A stretch of 64,000 nucleotides of DNA. Source: Anisus vortex (lineage: Eukaryota > Mollusca > Gastropoda > Planorbidae). The notes under the pieces are model-generated. The model was not told where the DNA came from, ran no database searches, and saw only the letters and a program-made list of their open reading frames with translations. The DNA lies in assembly GCA_949126835.1 (NCBI GenBank), contig OX421499.1, forward strand, positions 3,237,553 to 3,301,552, written 5' to 3'. Positions 24,334 to 34,979 of the stretch are shown one piece after another; position 1 is the stretch's first letter; each line of letters opens with the position of its first letter. A program made the position numbers and the translations under genes.

Positions 24334-24765
24334 ATACATCCCGATAAACATTGAAAACATCCCGATAAACATTGATAACATCCCGATAAACATTGAAAAC
24401 ATCCCGATAAACATTGAAAACATCCCGATAAACATTGAAAACATCCCGATAAACATTGATAACATCCCGATAAACATTGAAAACATCCCGATAAACATTG
24501 AAAACATCCCGATAAACATTGAAAACATCCCGATAAACATTGAAAACATCCCGATAAACATTGAAAACATCCCGATAAACATTGAAAACATCCCGATAAA
24601 CATTGAAAACATCCCGATAAACATTGAAAACATCCCGATAACCATTGAAAACATCCCGATAAACATTGAAAACATCCCGATAAACATTGAAAACATCCCG
24701 ATAAACATTGAAAACATCCCGATAAACATTGAAAACATCCCGATAAACATTGAAAACATCCTCAA
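24334..24765. repeat. 21-bp minisatellite
   Basis: About 20 units of ACATCCCGATAAACATTGAA plus A. Because 21 is a multiple of three, the minus strand stays open as MFSMFIG repeats; this is not evidence of a protein. Confidence 0.95.
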
Positions 24766-24894
24766 AACATTGATTTTGTGTTTGTTTAGCTTAAGATATA
24801 CAAAGCATACAATTTCTAAAGTTATTACATGTTGATATTTGCCGAAAATTTTCAGCTTTGGAAAATAAACCTAAAAAATAAATTAGTCCCTTGC

Positions 24895-25001
24895 AAAGGA
24901 GCTGTAGTATTAGTAGGCCTATGAAAGTGTGCATTATATAAAATTATACAATAGCTAATCTCATATAATGCACACTTTCATACTAATACTACAGCTCCTT
25001 T
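24895..25001. repeat. Hairpin, 39-45 bp arms
   Basis: AAAGGAGCTGTAGTATTAGT...TGAAAGTGTGCATTATAT (24895-24939) pairs with 24963-25001. The left arm carries six extra bases (GGCCTA) and the loop is 23 bases. Could be a MITE or a small-RNA hairpin. Confidence 0.8.
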
Positions 25002-25165
25002 ACATCCCTTAAAGAGTTCAAATACAAGCCCCCATTATGCATTCAAGAAAGTGTAAGATTATCACAAACATTTATCAAACGAAAAGGAATTTTGTCTTTA
25101 TTTTATTGACATAGTTTGGATATGATGACATGGCGTGAATTTGATAATGCCATACGGTCAACGTG

Positions 25166-25240
25166 GATCGATAGAGACTCAGATATAAGATAGGCCTATC
25201 TGTAGATATCGAGTCTCATCTGAATTTACATTTATCGATC
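25166..25240. repeat. Imperfect hairpin around TAGGCCTA
   Basis: GAGACTC (25174-25180) pairs with GAGTCTC (25211-25217), with further pairing GATAT/ATATC and AGATAG/CTATCT inside. GATCGATA/TATCGATC forms an outer pair after a bulge. Confidence 0.55.
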
Positions 25241-25437
25241 TCCAATGACCATCGGTATTTGAAAAGGTTTAAATAGTTCCTCTTTGTCTAAAAACCATTC
25301 CTCAATGGGATTATCTCTATATGTGCGTCATCGAGCTACGGTGTGGAATGTCAACATTGACTTATAAGTTGACAGACGTTCAATCTAGATAGAAGATTAT
25401 TACGGCCTAGGCCAAAAACTCCTGTAAGGAGGCAAGG

Positions 25438-25515
25438 GTTAGTCGACGGCAGTGCTAGAACCCGGGCTGTTTTATTGACAGTCCAGTGTACTAACCTCAG
25501 GACCAGCAGCCGGCC
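25438..25515 (-). repeat. tRNA-like remnant
   Basis: Minus strand GGTCCTGAGGTTAGTACACT and AGCCCGGGTTCTAGCACTG resemble boxes A and B. No SINE body is recognisable next to it. Confidence 0.35.
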
Positions 25516-25774
25516 TCACAAATATGAGCAATTCTTTGCTTCTTTGTATTTCAGTGTTAGTTCGTTTAAATTCATCATTTTCATTGTCCAATAACAGGAG
25601 CCCTATTTTTTTCCTATTGAAGAAGGCTAAGAAAAAAATGAATTATAAACCAGAGCATACCGAAGAATTTCGTAACTGGCACAACGTCATACTGAGAGGA
25701 TTGTTACATTCCGTTACCGTAACTAATATAGTGTAGATAAAGTAGATTTAAATCGTGGGACCTTGACCTTGAAA

Positions 25775-25845
25775 ATAAGTAAACTATCCCATTAAATAAG
25801 GCATGTTGGGCAGCATTCACTAGTTTCTTTGGCCATGCGGCTTAG
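25775..25845 (-). mobile_element. tRNA-SINE tail fragment, degraded
   Basis: AGCATTCACTAGTTTCTTTG and GGCCATGCGGC match the SINE tail with several substitutions. Confidence 0.45.
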
Positions 25846-26227
25846 GCGTAATGTCCTGTCGCCCTAAGTCGGAGAAACCCACTCGCCATTGACCTCTAAA
25901 GAGAATTAGCCGCTTTGAGCTCGACCATGTCTCCAAGGGAAATTAGTCCTATATCTCTTTTCTTCACCAGCTCTCGTGTAATTACGACACAAAATTAAAA
26001 CAGTAATGAAAAACTCAAGTTTAAATGATGTCAAAATTTATTTTATAAAAACATATAATCAGAAAAATGGAAGCACAAGAAAGAAAACATCAATAAAATG
26101 AACACAGTACGTGATCTTGACTAGATTTAAAAAAAAAACTTAATTGTAAAATGGAAATATTTTTAGGAATGAATCAACTATACATTGTTGACTAGAGGAA
26201 AATTTTGCATTACAGGGTTGAAAAGAT

Positions 26228-26358
26228 TGTGTTTTTATTTGTGTTGAATGGTTTGTATACATGTGTTGAAGGGTTTGTATACATGTGTTGAAGGGTTTGT
26301 ATACATGTGTTGAAGGGTTTGTATACATGTGTTGAAGGGTTTGTATACATGTGTTGTT
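26228..26358. repeat. 22-bp minisatellite
   Basis: Five to six units of AAGGGTTTGTATACATGTGT plus TG, close to the GATA tract at 26410. Confidence 0.92.
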
Positions 26359-26409
26359 AGGTTGTACGGTGGATTGCTGGAACAATATAAAGACAGACAT
26401 ATAAATTGA

Positions 26410-26539
26410 CAGACATACAGACAGATAGATAGATAGATAGATAGAATGATAGATAGATAGAATGATAGATAGAATGATAGATGGATAGATAATTAGATAG
26501 ATAGATAGATAATTAGATAGATAGATAGATAGATAGATG

Positions 26540-26572
<33 letters not shown>

Positions 26573-26590
26573 TTAGATAGATAGATGTGT
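26410..26590. repeat. GATA tetranucleotide tract
   Basis: GATA repeats with GAATGATA, GGATA and TTAGATA interruptions. A shorter tract lies at 32150-32182 beside the Snail exon 1 donor. Confidence 0.93.
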
Positions 26591-26674
26591 TAATGTAAAT
26601 ATGGACGTTCATCATTCCAAAAACTCATCAGTATTTTAACGGCATTTGTAAAAAATCATATATTAATATACAAT

Positions 26675-26680
26675 TTTATT
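26675..26680 (-). terminator. Candidate poly(A) signal AATAAA for the Snail-family gene
   Basis: AATAAA on the minus strand about 840 bases past the stop codon. The 3' flank is AT-rich and holds other ATTAAA-like hexamers, so this is one candidate among several. Confidence 0.22.
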
Positions 26681-27518
26681 AATAACATATATTAACCATT
26701 TGGAATAACATAAATATAAATACAGTCATAAAATAAACGAATGAAAAATTAGTTTGCATTGTATGCAAAACAAGTTAAAGGTATTTAGAAAATGTATAAG
26801 CTCTGTATGTGAACACGTTTAAAATACATGTTTTGAAATGGTCCAATAAAAATACCCAGTAAGAAAATAAATAATACATAACTGGTCGGTTACTATGGAA
26901 ACAAGGAACACATTAATTTAATAAATATATACATGGACAGAAATAAGTTAATAAATAATACTTGACATTGTGGTTGAATGTAATGGAACGGAAAACAGCG
27001 ATTGGCTGAAAATGACGTACACAATGAAACCGACCAATCGCATTGTTATATTCATGTCTGACGCATACCGCGCGTCGTAGTTCTGTTTGTTTGTTTGTTG
27101 TTGTGGATTTTAAATATTCGGAAAATATGAATAATATTACAATCCATAAAATTTATGTATTTATCATATATTTAAAGTCGTGTCTAAATTGTAATGATTA
27201 ATAATTGAATACAAGATATGATAAAATATTATAGAACCTATGAAGATAAAAAAAAACAGTTTTCTGGAGTAAAAAGATGGCGACTCTTTTGTGTGTTACA
27301 ATTTATAAATATATAAATTTAATATGTAGAAATAGAGAGAGAGAGAGAGGGAGAGAGGCATACACGATTATCGAAACAGTGGATAGTAAAGTGATTAAAG
27401 ATATACATAGATGGTTGTAGCATTGAAGCATGGCTGGATAAATGGATATTTTAATGGATGGATGGATAAATGTTTGTGTGACAGAGCATCAAAATGCTTG
27501 ACTGGTATTGTGATAGTT
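26681..27518. other. 3' flank or 3' UTR of the Snail-family gene
   Basis: AT-rich, with a short GA run (27332-27358). Probably mostly 3' UTR if the poly(A) site lies near 26680. Confidence 0.4.
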
Positions 27519-30046
27519 TTAAATGGCATTAGCAAGACAACCATCTTCGTGTTTGGTCAGCAATGACATGCGAGAGAATGTTTTACTGCAGCGTTTACAG
27601 CTGTACCTCTTAACATCCGCGTGGGTCTGAAGGTGAGCCCTCAGGTTAGACCTGTCCGCGAACGCACGTCCGCAGTGGCTGCAGCGGAACGGCTTCTCCC
27701 CCGTGTGCGTGCGGATATGCCCCTGGAGGAGCCAGGGCCTCGAGAAGGCTTTCCCGCAGACGTGGCACTTGCAGGGCAGCGTGTGCGTCCGGATGTGCAT
27801 CTTCAGCGCGCCCAGGGAGACGTAGGTCTTATCACAGTGCTTGCAGGTGAACTCCTTCTTGACGTGGGTGGTGCAGTGAAACTGTTTGTGCTTGCTCAGG
27901 CCGTTCATAGTGCTGTAGCTCTTGTTGCAAGCCTCGCAGCTGAACATGGCGTGGTGGTCCCTGTCGCCTCTCTTGGCCGGGTCCGAGGCCTCTCTCCGGG
28001 GAAACAGGTGGTCGACGGCAATGCTGGCCTCCTCCGTGGTTCGAGCCGCGGAGATCGGGATGGGTGAGTTGACGCTCCTGGGGCGGGTGGAGGAGGCCGA
28101 GCTGCTGGCTACGCTGGAAGGGGATGTCATGCAGGTGGGCGAGGAAGGGGATAGTGACGAGCCTGTTCTGGGCAAAGAGAAAGGCTGCGCCCTGATTCTT
28201 GCGCTGCGATGATCAAACGTAGGTGAAGGAATCGTCAAGCTGGCCCGGCGCAGACTCGGGCTGTTACTGTTGTCGACAAAGCTCATCGGTTGCTGAGTGG
28301 TTGCGAACGAGCGCAACGCTGTGGGAAAGTAGAAAGCGGACGAATGCAAGGCCAACGGGGTCGCCTTTTGGAGAACTGATTTGGTGAGCGCAGTGTCGAA
28401 TATGGAGTACGGCTGGATAGAGTGGTGGCTAAGTACAGTGGCGGTGTACAAAGAGGGGTGCAAGGGGTGCTGCAGTGCAGGGTGAATAGGGTGCTGAAGG
28501 GCTGGATTCAGGCTCTGAGCCTGCTGGAGCAACTTCATATAATAGTGGGTAAGGGCCGGGTGGGTGTGGAGGGCGCCTACTTGGGAAATAGGCGACCAAG
28601 GGGGAGTCAGCGTAATCTCAGGAACGTTGAGGGGTTCTGTCACGTGCCTCTTGAGTGGCGTGGAGGTGGCGTCGAGCTTGGTGGTGCGACGATAATCAAC
28701 GGGGGAATCAAATTTAGCTCTTTGATAAGAGTCGCCTCCTTTCGGTTCGTCGAACACATTCACGTGCAGCGGTTTCACATCGCGGGTCAGAGGCCGCGAC
28801 TCTCTCGCAGAATCAAACTGGGATCTTTCTGCCGAGACCGTCGCAGATCTTGAGAACTCCAAATAGTTCTGGTGAAACTGGGACCCCAGATTTCTGTGTT
28901 TCATATCGCTTTTGTCTGACGACGCAGGGCGATTTCTATACTCTCTTTCACCGAGGTCTGAAATGGCATCGCAGTTGTAAGAGATGAAATCATTGTCTGA
29001 TTTAAGACGCTCCGTAGAAGTAAAGCCTGGTTTGTTTGGGATACTAATTTCTGAATATTTTTTAGAATCTACCGGAAACGTGCTACACCAATCGTCCGGT
29101 GAATCCCGTCGAGCATAAGACGAGTTCAGATACTTCTTCTGATCCGCTTTTGCTGCCGCCTGACCTTGTTCCCGTTTTTGTCCGTAACCTGGGGAACATG
29201 AAGACAGGTAGCCGCTGTCGTTGTGGCTAGTGCTCACCCTGGCCTTCTTAATCTCTGTAGAACTGAAACAGTCGACGCAGGACGTATCTGCAGAACAACG
29301 TTTGGAGACAATAGGATTTATTTCTTGATTTATCTCAGATTTTCTGTGGTCGCACTGAGCGTCTTCAGATGAAGGTTGTTGAGGAGATTGTGACAGACGA
29401 CAAGCTGTTTCGTGGTGATGCACAATTCGTTTAGTGGATAATAGTTCATTTGTCCTACGCTGTGTGAGTGCGTTAGGAAAATCAATCACGTTTTTGTTGA
29501 CATCAACGGAGCTCCGAGGAGGGGGAGACGCCTTTACTACGCTAGTGGGCATTTTCGTGTCGTTATTACAGGCGCAGGGGAAGCCGCACCGTTCCTTGGA
29601 GCAGGCGTCACCGCTGTTGGACGACTCGTCTTCGGCTAGTGGCACAGGGCGCCATAAAAAGTCTCTCACTGGCGGCGACTTGGTCGCAGGAAACGTCGGC
29701 GCCGGCTTGACTTCTGGGTCAACTTGGGCGGCCACCGTGTGGTTGGTAGAAGAGACGACGTGCTCATCGTCAGTGTCGTATCCACTCGGGGCCCTACTTT
29801 TGTTCGTTTTGCGCTCTCTGTGTCCCGATTCCGTCTCACGTTTCATGATGCCCTTCGAGGCGAGGTTGCTGCGCATGTCAAAAGACGGCGCACTAATTAA
29901 CGCAGGAGAGTTGCACTCTGTTGCTTTTGGAGAAGTAGAGAGCGTCAAATCGGATGATGTGATTAAAGGAATCTGGGCCTCTTTGGAGTTTTTCTTCTGA
30001 GAGAATGTTGGCTTCATTGATCCTGGTGTATCAAATGCTGAATGAC
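27519..30046 (-). CDS. sna: Snail-family zinc-finger repressor, coding exon 2 (main exon)
   Basis: This exon encodes residues 11-852 of a Snail-family transcription factor, a nuclear DNA-binding protein of a family that binds E-boxes (CAGGTG type) and usually represses. Five C2H2 fingers lie at the C-terminus, about residues 714-734, 745-765, 771-791, 799-819 and 827-847. Finger 5 ends in Cys rather than His (HEDGC), as is usual in Snail. The segments [15 protein letters not shown] and [19 protein letters not shown] separate Snail/Slug from Scratch. Residues about 1-700 are low complexity, with a His/Pro-rich stretch ([16 protein letters not shown]) and a Ser-rich stretch before the fingers. 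At 852 residues it is far longer than the usual 250-470. The acceptor is a pyrimidine tract plus CAAG at 30047-30048; the frame stays open from there to ATG 30017, so the protein probably starts in exon 1. Antisense ORFs here are shadows of this GC-richer exon. The family call is firm; which paralog is unknown. Confidence 0.97.
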
Positions 30047-30206
30047 CTTGAGGGAAAAAAAATGTTTAAAAATTCAATTAATAGTTTGACGACGACGTTA
30101 GTTTAATGCCTATCTAAATACTAAGAAAGGGCACATTGAACTAAAGACAGGGCATTGTATTGTAGTTTTGGCTCCAAACTGGGAATTCACTGAGTCTATC
30201 ATATTA

Positions 30207-30465
30207 TGAATGGGGCATCGTGGCCTAGCGGTAGCGCGTTCGACTGGCGATCCGTTCTGGGTTCGAATCCTGGTGGCGGCTAGGAATTTTTTTTCCCCGG
30301 GGACTTAAGGGTGCCCCTTAGTCTACCCAGCTATGATGGGTACCTGACCTTAGTTGGGATAAAGTAATGGCGGCTGGGCCTTGTACTGGATAAACATCGC
30401 CTAGTATGCCGTGGCCATAGAAATTGGTGAAAGCTGTTTCACCAGCCCTATGAATCCTATGATGA
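30207..30465 (+). mobile_element. tRNA-derived SINE in the Snail intron
   Basis: The best-preserved family member: box A (TGGCCTAGCGGTAGCGCGTT), box B (GGGTTCGAATCCTGGTGG), body and tail. It is antisense to the Snail gene. Confidence 0.9.
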
Positions 30466-30504
30466 TCAAACTATGAAGGGAAAGTAACACCTTATCTTGT
30501 GTAT

Positions 30505-30645
30505 AACAGACGCTCCTTGTATAAAGACGATCCTTACGTCCTACGCTCATCCGTGAACTGAGTCTAGTTTTGCATTTTGATTAGTGTTTTAACTGATATT
30601 AAGTTACTGGTTCAGGTAACCCATTCCATGCCTGGATGCCACTCG
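30505..30645 (+). repeat. Dispersed repeat fragment
   Basis: GACGCTCCTTGTATAAAGAC, GAACTGAGTCTAGTTTTGC and GTAACCCATTCCATGCCTGG. It lies in the Snail intron. Confidence 0.45.
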
Positions 30646-30864
30646 GAAAAAAAAAGATTGGAACACCATAAAACTGATTAAAAGAGAGAGGGCCAAATAG
30701 ACGACTTGATTAGCGTGTTCTATAAAATGACAACTAATATAAATTATCGCTCTTCCCAAATGACATTCGTTCGTGGAATGGGTTGATTGGATAAACCAGG
30801 AAAACAAACAACTCAACGCCACGAAATTTTCAAATATCGTTTAAAATTAAAAGACTATTCTTAA

Positions 30865-30928
30865 ACCACGGATAAGCGTAGGACGCAATAATCAAATAGA
30901 AATAACGTCTGCAACATATATGACACCC
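30865..30928 (-). repeat. Dispersed repeat fragment
   Basis: GCGTAGGACGCAATAATC and ACGTCTGCAACATATATGAC, the inverted counterpart of the piece at 30505. Confidence 0.4.
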
Positions 30929-31069
30929 CTAACTCACGCACCTTTCTTCAGTGCCAATAGGGAATATTCGCATGGGCGTCTACTCGAATGAGTTTAAATT
31001 TTAGTGCCCTACCCCACCCCAGCCTTTAAAAAAAAATACTTTTCTTGAAGCATTTATCATGTTACAGCT

Positions 31070-31252
31070 TATAGGTCGGCAACCTATTTTTTTTATTCAT
31101 TCAGCGTGCCACCAATCTAAAAGTCAAGATAAGACACCAATCAATTTCGTGTATAAGAGATTTAAATTGTATTTTCGGTTCTCTTTCGTGTGACATTGAA
31201 ATTCTGTCTGCATGCCAAGTCTGGCACGCGTGCCGTAGGATGCCGACTCCTG
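31070..31252 (-). mobile_element. hAT-type MITE (GGTCGGCAACCT family), degraded
   Basis: Minus-strand copy with TGCCACCAATCTAAAAGTC and GTCTGGCACGCGTGCCGTAG. The terminal GGTCGGCAACCT remains, but no clear duplication. It lies in the Snail intron. Confidence 0.68.
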
Positions 31253-31407
31253 CTATAGCGTACCTTATATATACTGGATAAATAATGTTAGAGGCGCTTT
31301 ATAACAACCCAGCATCAAAAGTACATGGAATATCCTTAAAGAAACAAACTCTTTGTGAATAATTACGAAAATCGAACATACTGTAGCACGGAATACATAA
31401 ATTTAGT

Positions 31408-31890
31408 ATTAGTCGCCATATCCTTGCTGCAATAAATAGTGTTGTAGAATAGTCGCCATATCCTTGCTGCAATAAATAGTGTTGTAGAATAGTCGCCATA
31501 TCCTTGCTGCAATAAATAGTGTTGTAGAATAGTCGCCATATCCTTGCTGCAATAAATAGTGTTGTAGAATAGTCGCCATATCCTTGCTGAAATAAATAGT
31601 GTTGTAGAATAGTCGCCATATCCTTGCTGCAATAAATAGTGTTGTAGAATAGTCGCCATATCCTTGCTGCAATAAATAGTGTTGTAGAATAGTCGTCATA
31701 TCCTTGCTGAAATAAATAGTGTTGTAGAATAGTCGCCATATCCTTGCTGCAATAAAAAGTGTTGTAGAATAGTCGTCATATCCTTGCTGCAATAAATAGT
31801 GTTGTAGAATAGTCGTCATATCCTTGCTGCAATAAATAGTGTTGTAGAATAGTCGCCATATCCTTGCTGCAATAAATAGTATTGTAGAAT
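31408..31890. repeat. 40-bp minisatellite in the Snail intron
   Basis: About 12 units: AGTCGCCATATCCTTGCTGC then AATAAATAGTGTTGTAGAAT, with sparse substitutions (GTCATA, GCTGAAAT variants). All three minus frames remain open through parts of it by chance of the period. Confidence 0.95.
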
Positions 31891-32190
31891 GCGTTTATTT
31901 TGTTAGCCTACAATCTACATTCAAGGGGCGCGTTGGAAGGTCCTGGGTCAAGATGCAACATTGCAACATGTTTCGTCTTTGGGTCGTTTATGAAACACCT
32001 AGACGGGTCAAATATCGTTAAAAAAAATATAATTTTAATAGCGGCAGTTATAAAATCTGTGGGGACCACAGTATAAAGGACTTGGTGGGTCGATTATGGC
32101 CCTCGGGTCGCCTTTTGCACGCCCTTAGTGTAGACAGAGAGATAGATACATAAATAGATAGATAGATAGATAGATAGATAGTGTACTCAC

Positions 32191-32221
32191 TGTTAAGAAA
32201 ATTGACAGGGCTGGTTGCCAT
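32191..32221 (-). CDS. sna: Snail-family gene, coding exon 1 (first 10 codons and one base)
   Basis: A short exon encodes MATSPVNFLN plus the first base of a Ser codon. It has a good Kozak context (ACCATGG), an in-frame TAG five codons upstream of the ATG, and a strong donor (GTGAGT at 32185-32190). It ends in phase 1, matching the two leading bases of exon 2, so joining gives an uninterrupted 852-residue frame. No SNAG motif (the MPRSFLVK-type N-terminus of vertebrate Snail/Slug) is encoded here. Upstream there is a possible acceptor (TTTACTGCAG, exon side from 32319) and a five-codon upstream ORF. The exon is inferred from splice signals and phase, not from transcripts. Confidence 0.72.
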
Positions 32222-32984
32222 GGTTACTCTGGTATTCTACTCCGCCTATCCACAAGTCAGCCAATGTGAGCAGAGTTTATTCCAATAGTTATCAACCAAT
32301 GGTCAGCATAGTCCGAGGCCTGCAGTAAACAACCATTGGACTAACATCAATATTATGAAACTATAAATATGCACACAATTCAAGCTAGTCACAAACTTGC
32401 GAAGGTTATACACTCATTTTTGTAAGTTTTTTGGTATTTATATTGTCAGTGGTAGCACAATTGATGACATACCGACAGTCTCAAGATTAAATCCACGTCT
32501 ATATTGAGGGGCTATAATAGGGCCTATGTTTTGTGAAAGGTGTTGCTTAAATTATTCAGCAGAGAGGCAGAGTTTATCACAAATTTCAGTAGCCGAAATC
32601 AACAAGATAATTTATGTGCGGGCCTGGACAACGAACAGCCTTTTTGTAAACGTTAGAGTTGTGTGGCCAGCACATCGAAAAACCCGGGAATATATCCTGG
32701 TCCTTTGTATTTTTATTTTTTACGAAAACGTAAATCTTTCAAATGACCCTGTAACGTTATGTTATCATCAGGAAATCGATCCCAAACAGTGTTAATAGCA
32801 CAAACGCAATGAAATCTTTTTTTAATTAAGAAATCTCTTTTAAAGCTTTACTTATATTTATAGATGAGAACTGAGACTCTTTAACAAAACAAAAAACAAA
32901 AAAACAAAACAGCCGTATGATCAGTTTGGTCCGAAGGGTTCTTTACTTATTCACTGAAAACTTTTAAAGAAATGTATTTAAAAT

Positions 32985-33416
32985 AAATATTGTAATCGGG
33001 TCCAAAAACGCATGTCTTTTTATTTAACAAAAAAGTTAGTAGCCCCCCCTACCAACACTGGATGAGAATCGATACCCGTCTCCAGCATGCGTCTAAGATA
33101 TAATCTAATTGTTAGATTTTACTGACTGAAAATATTCTGGCAAGCTTTCAATTCCTAAAATTACCGGTATTTACAATCATTCTTTAACAAAAATAGAATC
33201 TATTATTAATGAAAATTTTATAAAGTAGAAAAAGAAAATGTTATCAGTGGGAAATCGAGACCAAGTCGCCCGCAAGGCAGTCTTATGCGCTAATCACTCA
33301 GCTAGGGAGCGCACATGCTGGAAGCGAGATCGCAAAGAAAGTAAAATATGAGACAATAAGATCACGTGTCTTTAAATTAACCAATGGGGGTCGGAATCCA
33401 CACGCACAGTCTACTT

Positions 33417-33420
<4 letters not shown>
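32985..33420 (-). mobile_element. Second dispersed family (tRNA-like core), copy
   Basis: AATATTGTAATCGGGTCCAAA, a minus-strand tRNA-like core (near 33250-33310) and AATATGAGACAATAAGATCA with CACGTGTCTTTAAATTAACC match 60640-60960. It adjoins a TA/GA microsatellite. Confidence 0.65.

Positions 33421-33480
<60 letters not shown>
33421..33480. repeat. (TA)n(GA)n compound microsatellite
   Basis: TA run followed directly by a GA run, abutting the dispersed element at 32985. Confidence 0.92.
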
Positions 33481-33482
<2 letters not shown>

Positions 33483-33794
33483 TGAATAGAGTCTTACTTT
33501 TGTAATAAGAAAATTTTTAAAACACATTTTTTAAATTTGCTATAACTACAACAAGCCCTCAAATCCACAGTACAAACGTATTCACTTTTGTTTCTATGTA
33601 GATTTATAAAGAGGTAACTTCAATCATTTCACTTTCACTTCTAGTTGGCACGATTCAATAAGAATTACATTTTCTCTAATATTCACTGTGCATTTCATTA
33701 TACAAACTAACATGTTTTGAGAACACTCCATCCCGTTAACTTTGTAATGACTTGCTCCTCTCAAACTCTGAGTACTCAAGAAAATTGTGTGTTG

Positions 33795-34035
33795 GCTTAG
33801 TAATGTAAAGTATCCAGTAGTACCAAATTGATCCATAGGGCCTGGTAAAGCAGCGTTCACCAGTTTCTGTGGCCACGGCATACTAGGTGATTGTGTGGCC
33901 AGCACTATGCACAGCCGCCTTTACCTTACCCCCAACTAAGGTCCGGTACTTATCAGAGCTGGGTAGACTCAGAGACATCCTCCAGATCCGGGAACAATTC
34001 TTAGTCGTCACCAGGATTCGTGCCCAGGACCTACG
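33795..34035 (-). mobile_element. tRNA-derived SINE
   Basis: Minus-strand copy lacking box A. Tail (TTCACCAGTTTCTGTGGCCA), body and box B (AGGATTCGTGCCCAGG) are clear. Confidence 0.82.
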
Positions 34036-34119
34036 TAAATATTAAAATGTATTTGACGAACTCCAATTTAGAATAGACTGCGTATCACTCAGTTCATTTG
34101 GACAAAAGCAATTCAGAAG

Positions 34120-34255
34120 CGTTGTGTGGTCATATCAATGCCATATGCCTATATTTTACTTTCCTTTTTTTTTTATTCAATGCACATTTAAGAATGTAGC
34201 CGGGATCCGAACCAGATTCCTTCAGCATTGCATTACCCCGACCACCACACCTCCT
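34120..34255 (-). mobile_element. Degraded tRNA-SINE or tRNA-like remnant
   Basis: GTGTGGTCATATCAATGCC resembles the SINE body. GGGATCCGAACCAGATTCC and CCCCGACCACCACACC resemble boxes B and A. It is an old copy. Confidence 0.4.
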
Positions 34256-34301
34256 TCATATTAAAACACAAAACAAGGTAGAAAATAAAAGCAATACTTA
34301 C

Positions 34302-34400
34302 ACAAAAAGTTTGTTAAAAATATGGTCCAGCCTTTCTTGAAAGTAGATGATTAAATAGTCACAGAGTTCACTTGATTAATTGTCCATAAATTCATCTTCT
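34302..34400 (-). other. Candidate 5' UTR exon of the Snail-family gene (donor end only)
   Basis: A textbook donor (GTAAGTATT, minus strand, from 34301 downwards) follows sequence with no long open frame. It could splice to the TTTACTGCAG acceptor near 32320, just upstream of coding exon 1. The 5' limit is unknown and is shown arbitrarily. This is inferred from two splice-like sites only. Confidence 0.25.
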
Positions 34401-34979
34401 GATTTTGAACACTATAAATTCACTATTTGCTCAATAATCTTCAGCCCTAAAAACAATTTTTAAAAGCGCAAAAAGTAATTTTATTGTTACGGTAATCGAT
34501 AAGAAACAAATTTGAACCACGTCAATAAGTTAAGAGAGAACTTAAGATTTTTTCCCCCGCTCTTTTAGACTACGAGAAGTGTCGTCTGAATTTGGTGTGA
34601 ACAAGTTCTTGTCTGCTCCCTGGTTTTTAAACACCCTTCAATACCACTTTCTCGGCTCGCGACCGCAGCGTCTCCAACACCCCCCTCCCTCCCCCTACTC
34701 TCCACCGCCTTCCCCCATTATTTCCTCACGAAGGGTGGTGGGGGTGGAGGGGGAGGGCTGCTCACCTCCCCCTCCCCCCTTTTGAATCTGATAACCCTCT
34801 TCACTTAAGATTTTTTTTTTACTTCTAAACATTCTTCTTCACTTTGAAATGAAAGAGTGGAGTGAGAGGAGGGGGCGAGGGGGAGGTGACCAGGACAAGG
34901 GAGGTAAACATTACTCAAACTTCATACCAGTTCTCTCCCCTTCCCGCTCCTTTTTAAAATCGTATTTTTCTTCTTTCTA

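Larger units (their letters stand above)
25241..26227. other. Spacer
   Basis: A 70-codon plus ORF at 25524-25736 has no recognised domain. The rest is AT-rich. Confidence 0.5.
30047..32190 (-). other. Intron 1 of the Snail-family gene
   Basis: GT-AG intron of 2144 bp between the two coding exons. It carries a plus-strand tRNA-SINE, fragments of another dispersed repeat, a degraded hAT MITE, a 40-bp minisatellite of about 12 units and a short GATA tract. No further exon was recognised in it. Confidence 0.7.

Noticed and set aside
24241..24765. 174-residue minus-strand ORF of MFSMFIG repeats
   Set aside because: Direct translation of a 21-bp minisatellite; openness follows from the period being a multiple of three.
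27621..30000. Plus-strand ORFs of 96-188 residues opposite the Snail exon
   Set aside because: Antisense shadows of a GC-rich coding exon; no domains.
31299..31819. Overlapping ORFs of 98-146 residues with repeated YSTTLFIAARIWRL-like units
   Set aside because: Translations of the 40-bp minisatellite in different frames, inside the Snail intron.
34560..34800. CpG-island promoter
   Set aside because: The stretch is C- and G-rich mainly through CCTCCCC/GGGGAGG runs, with few CpGs.
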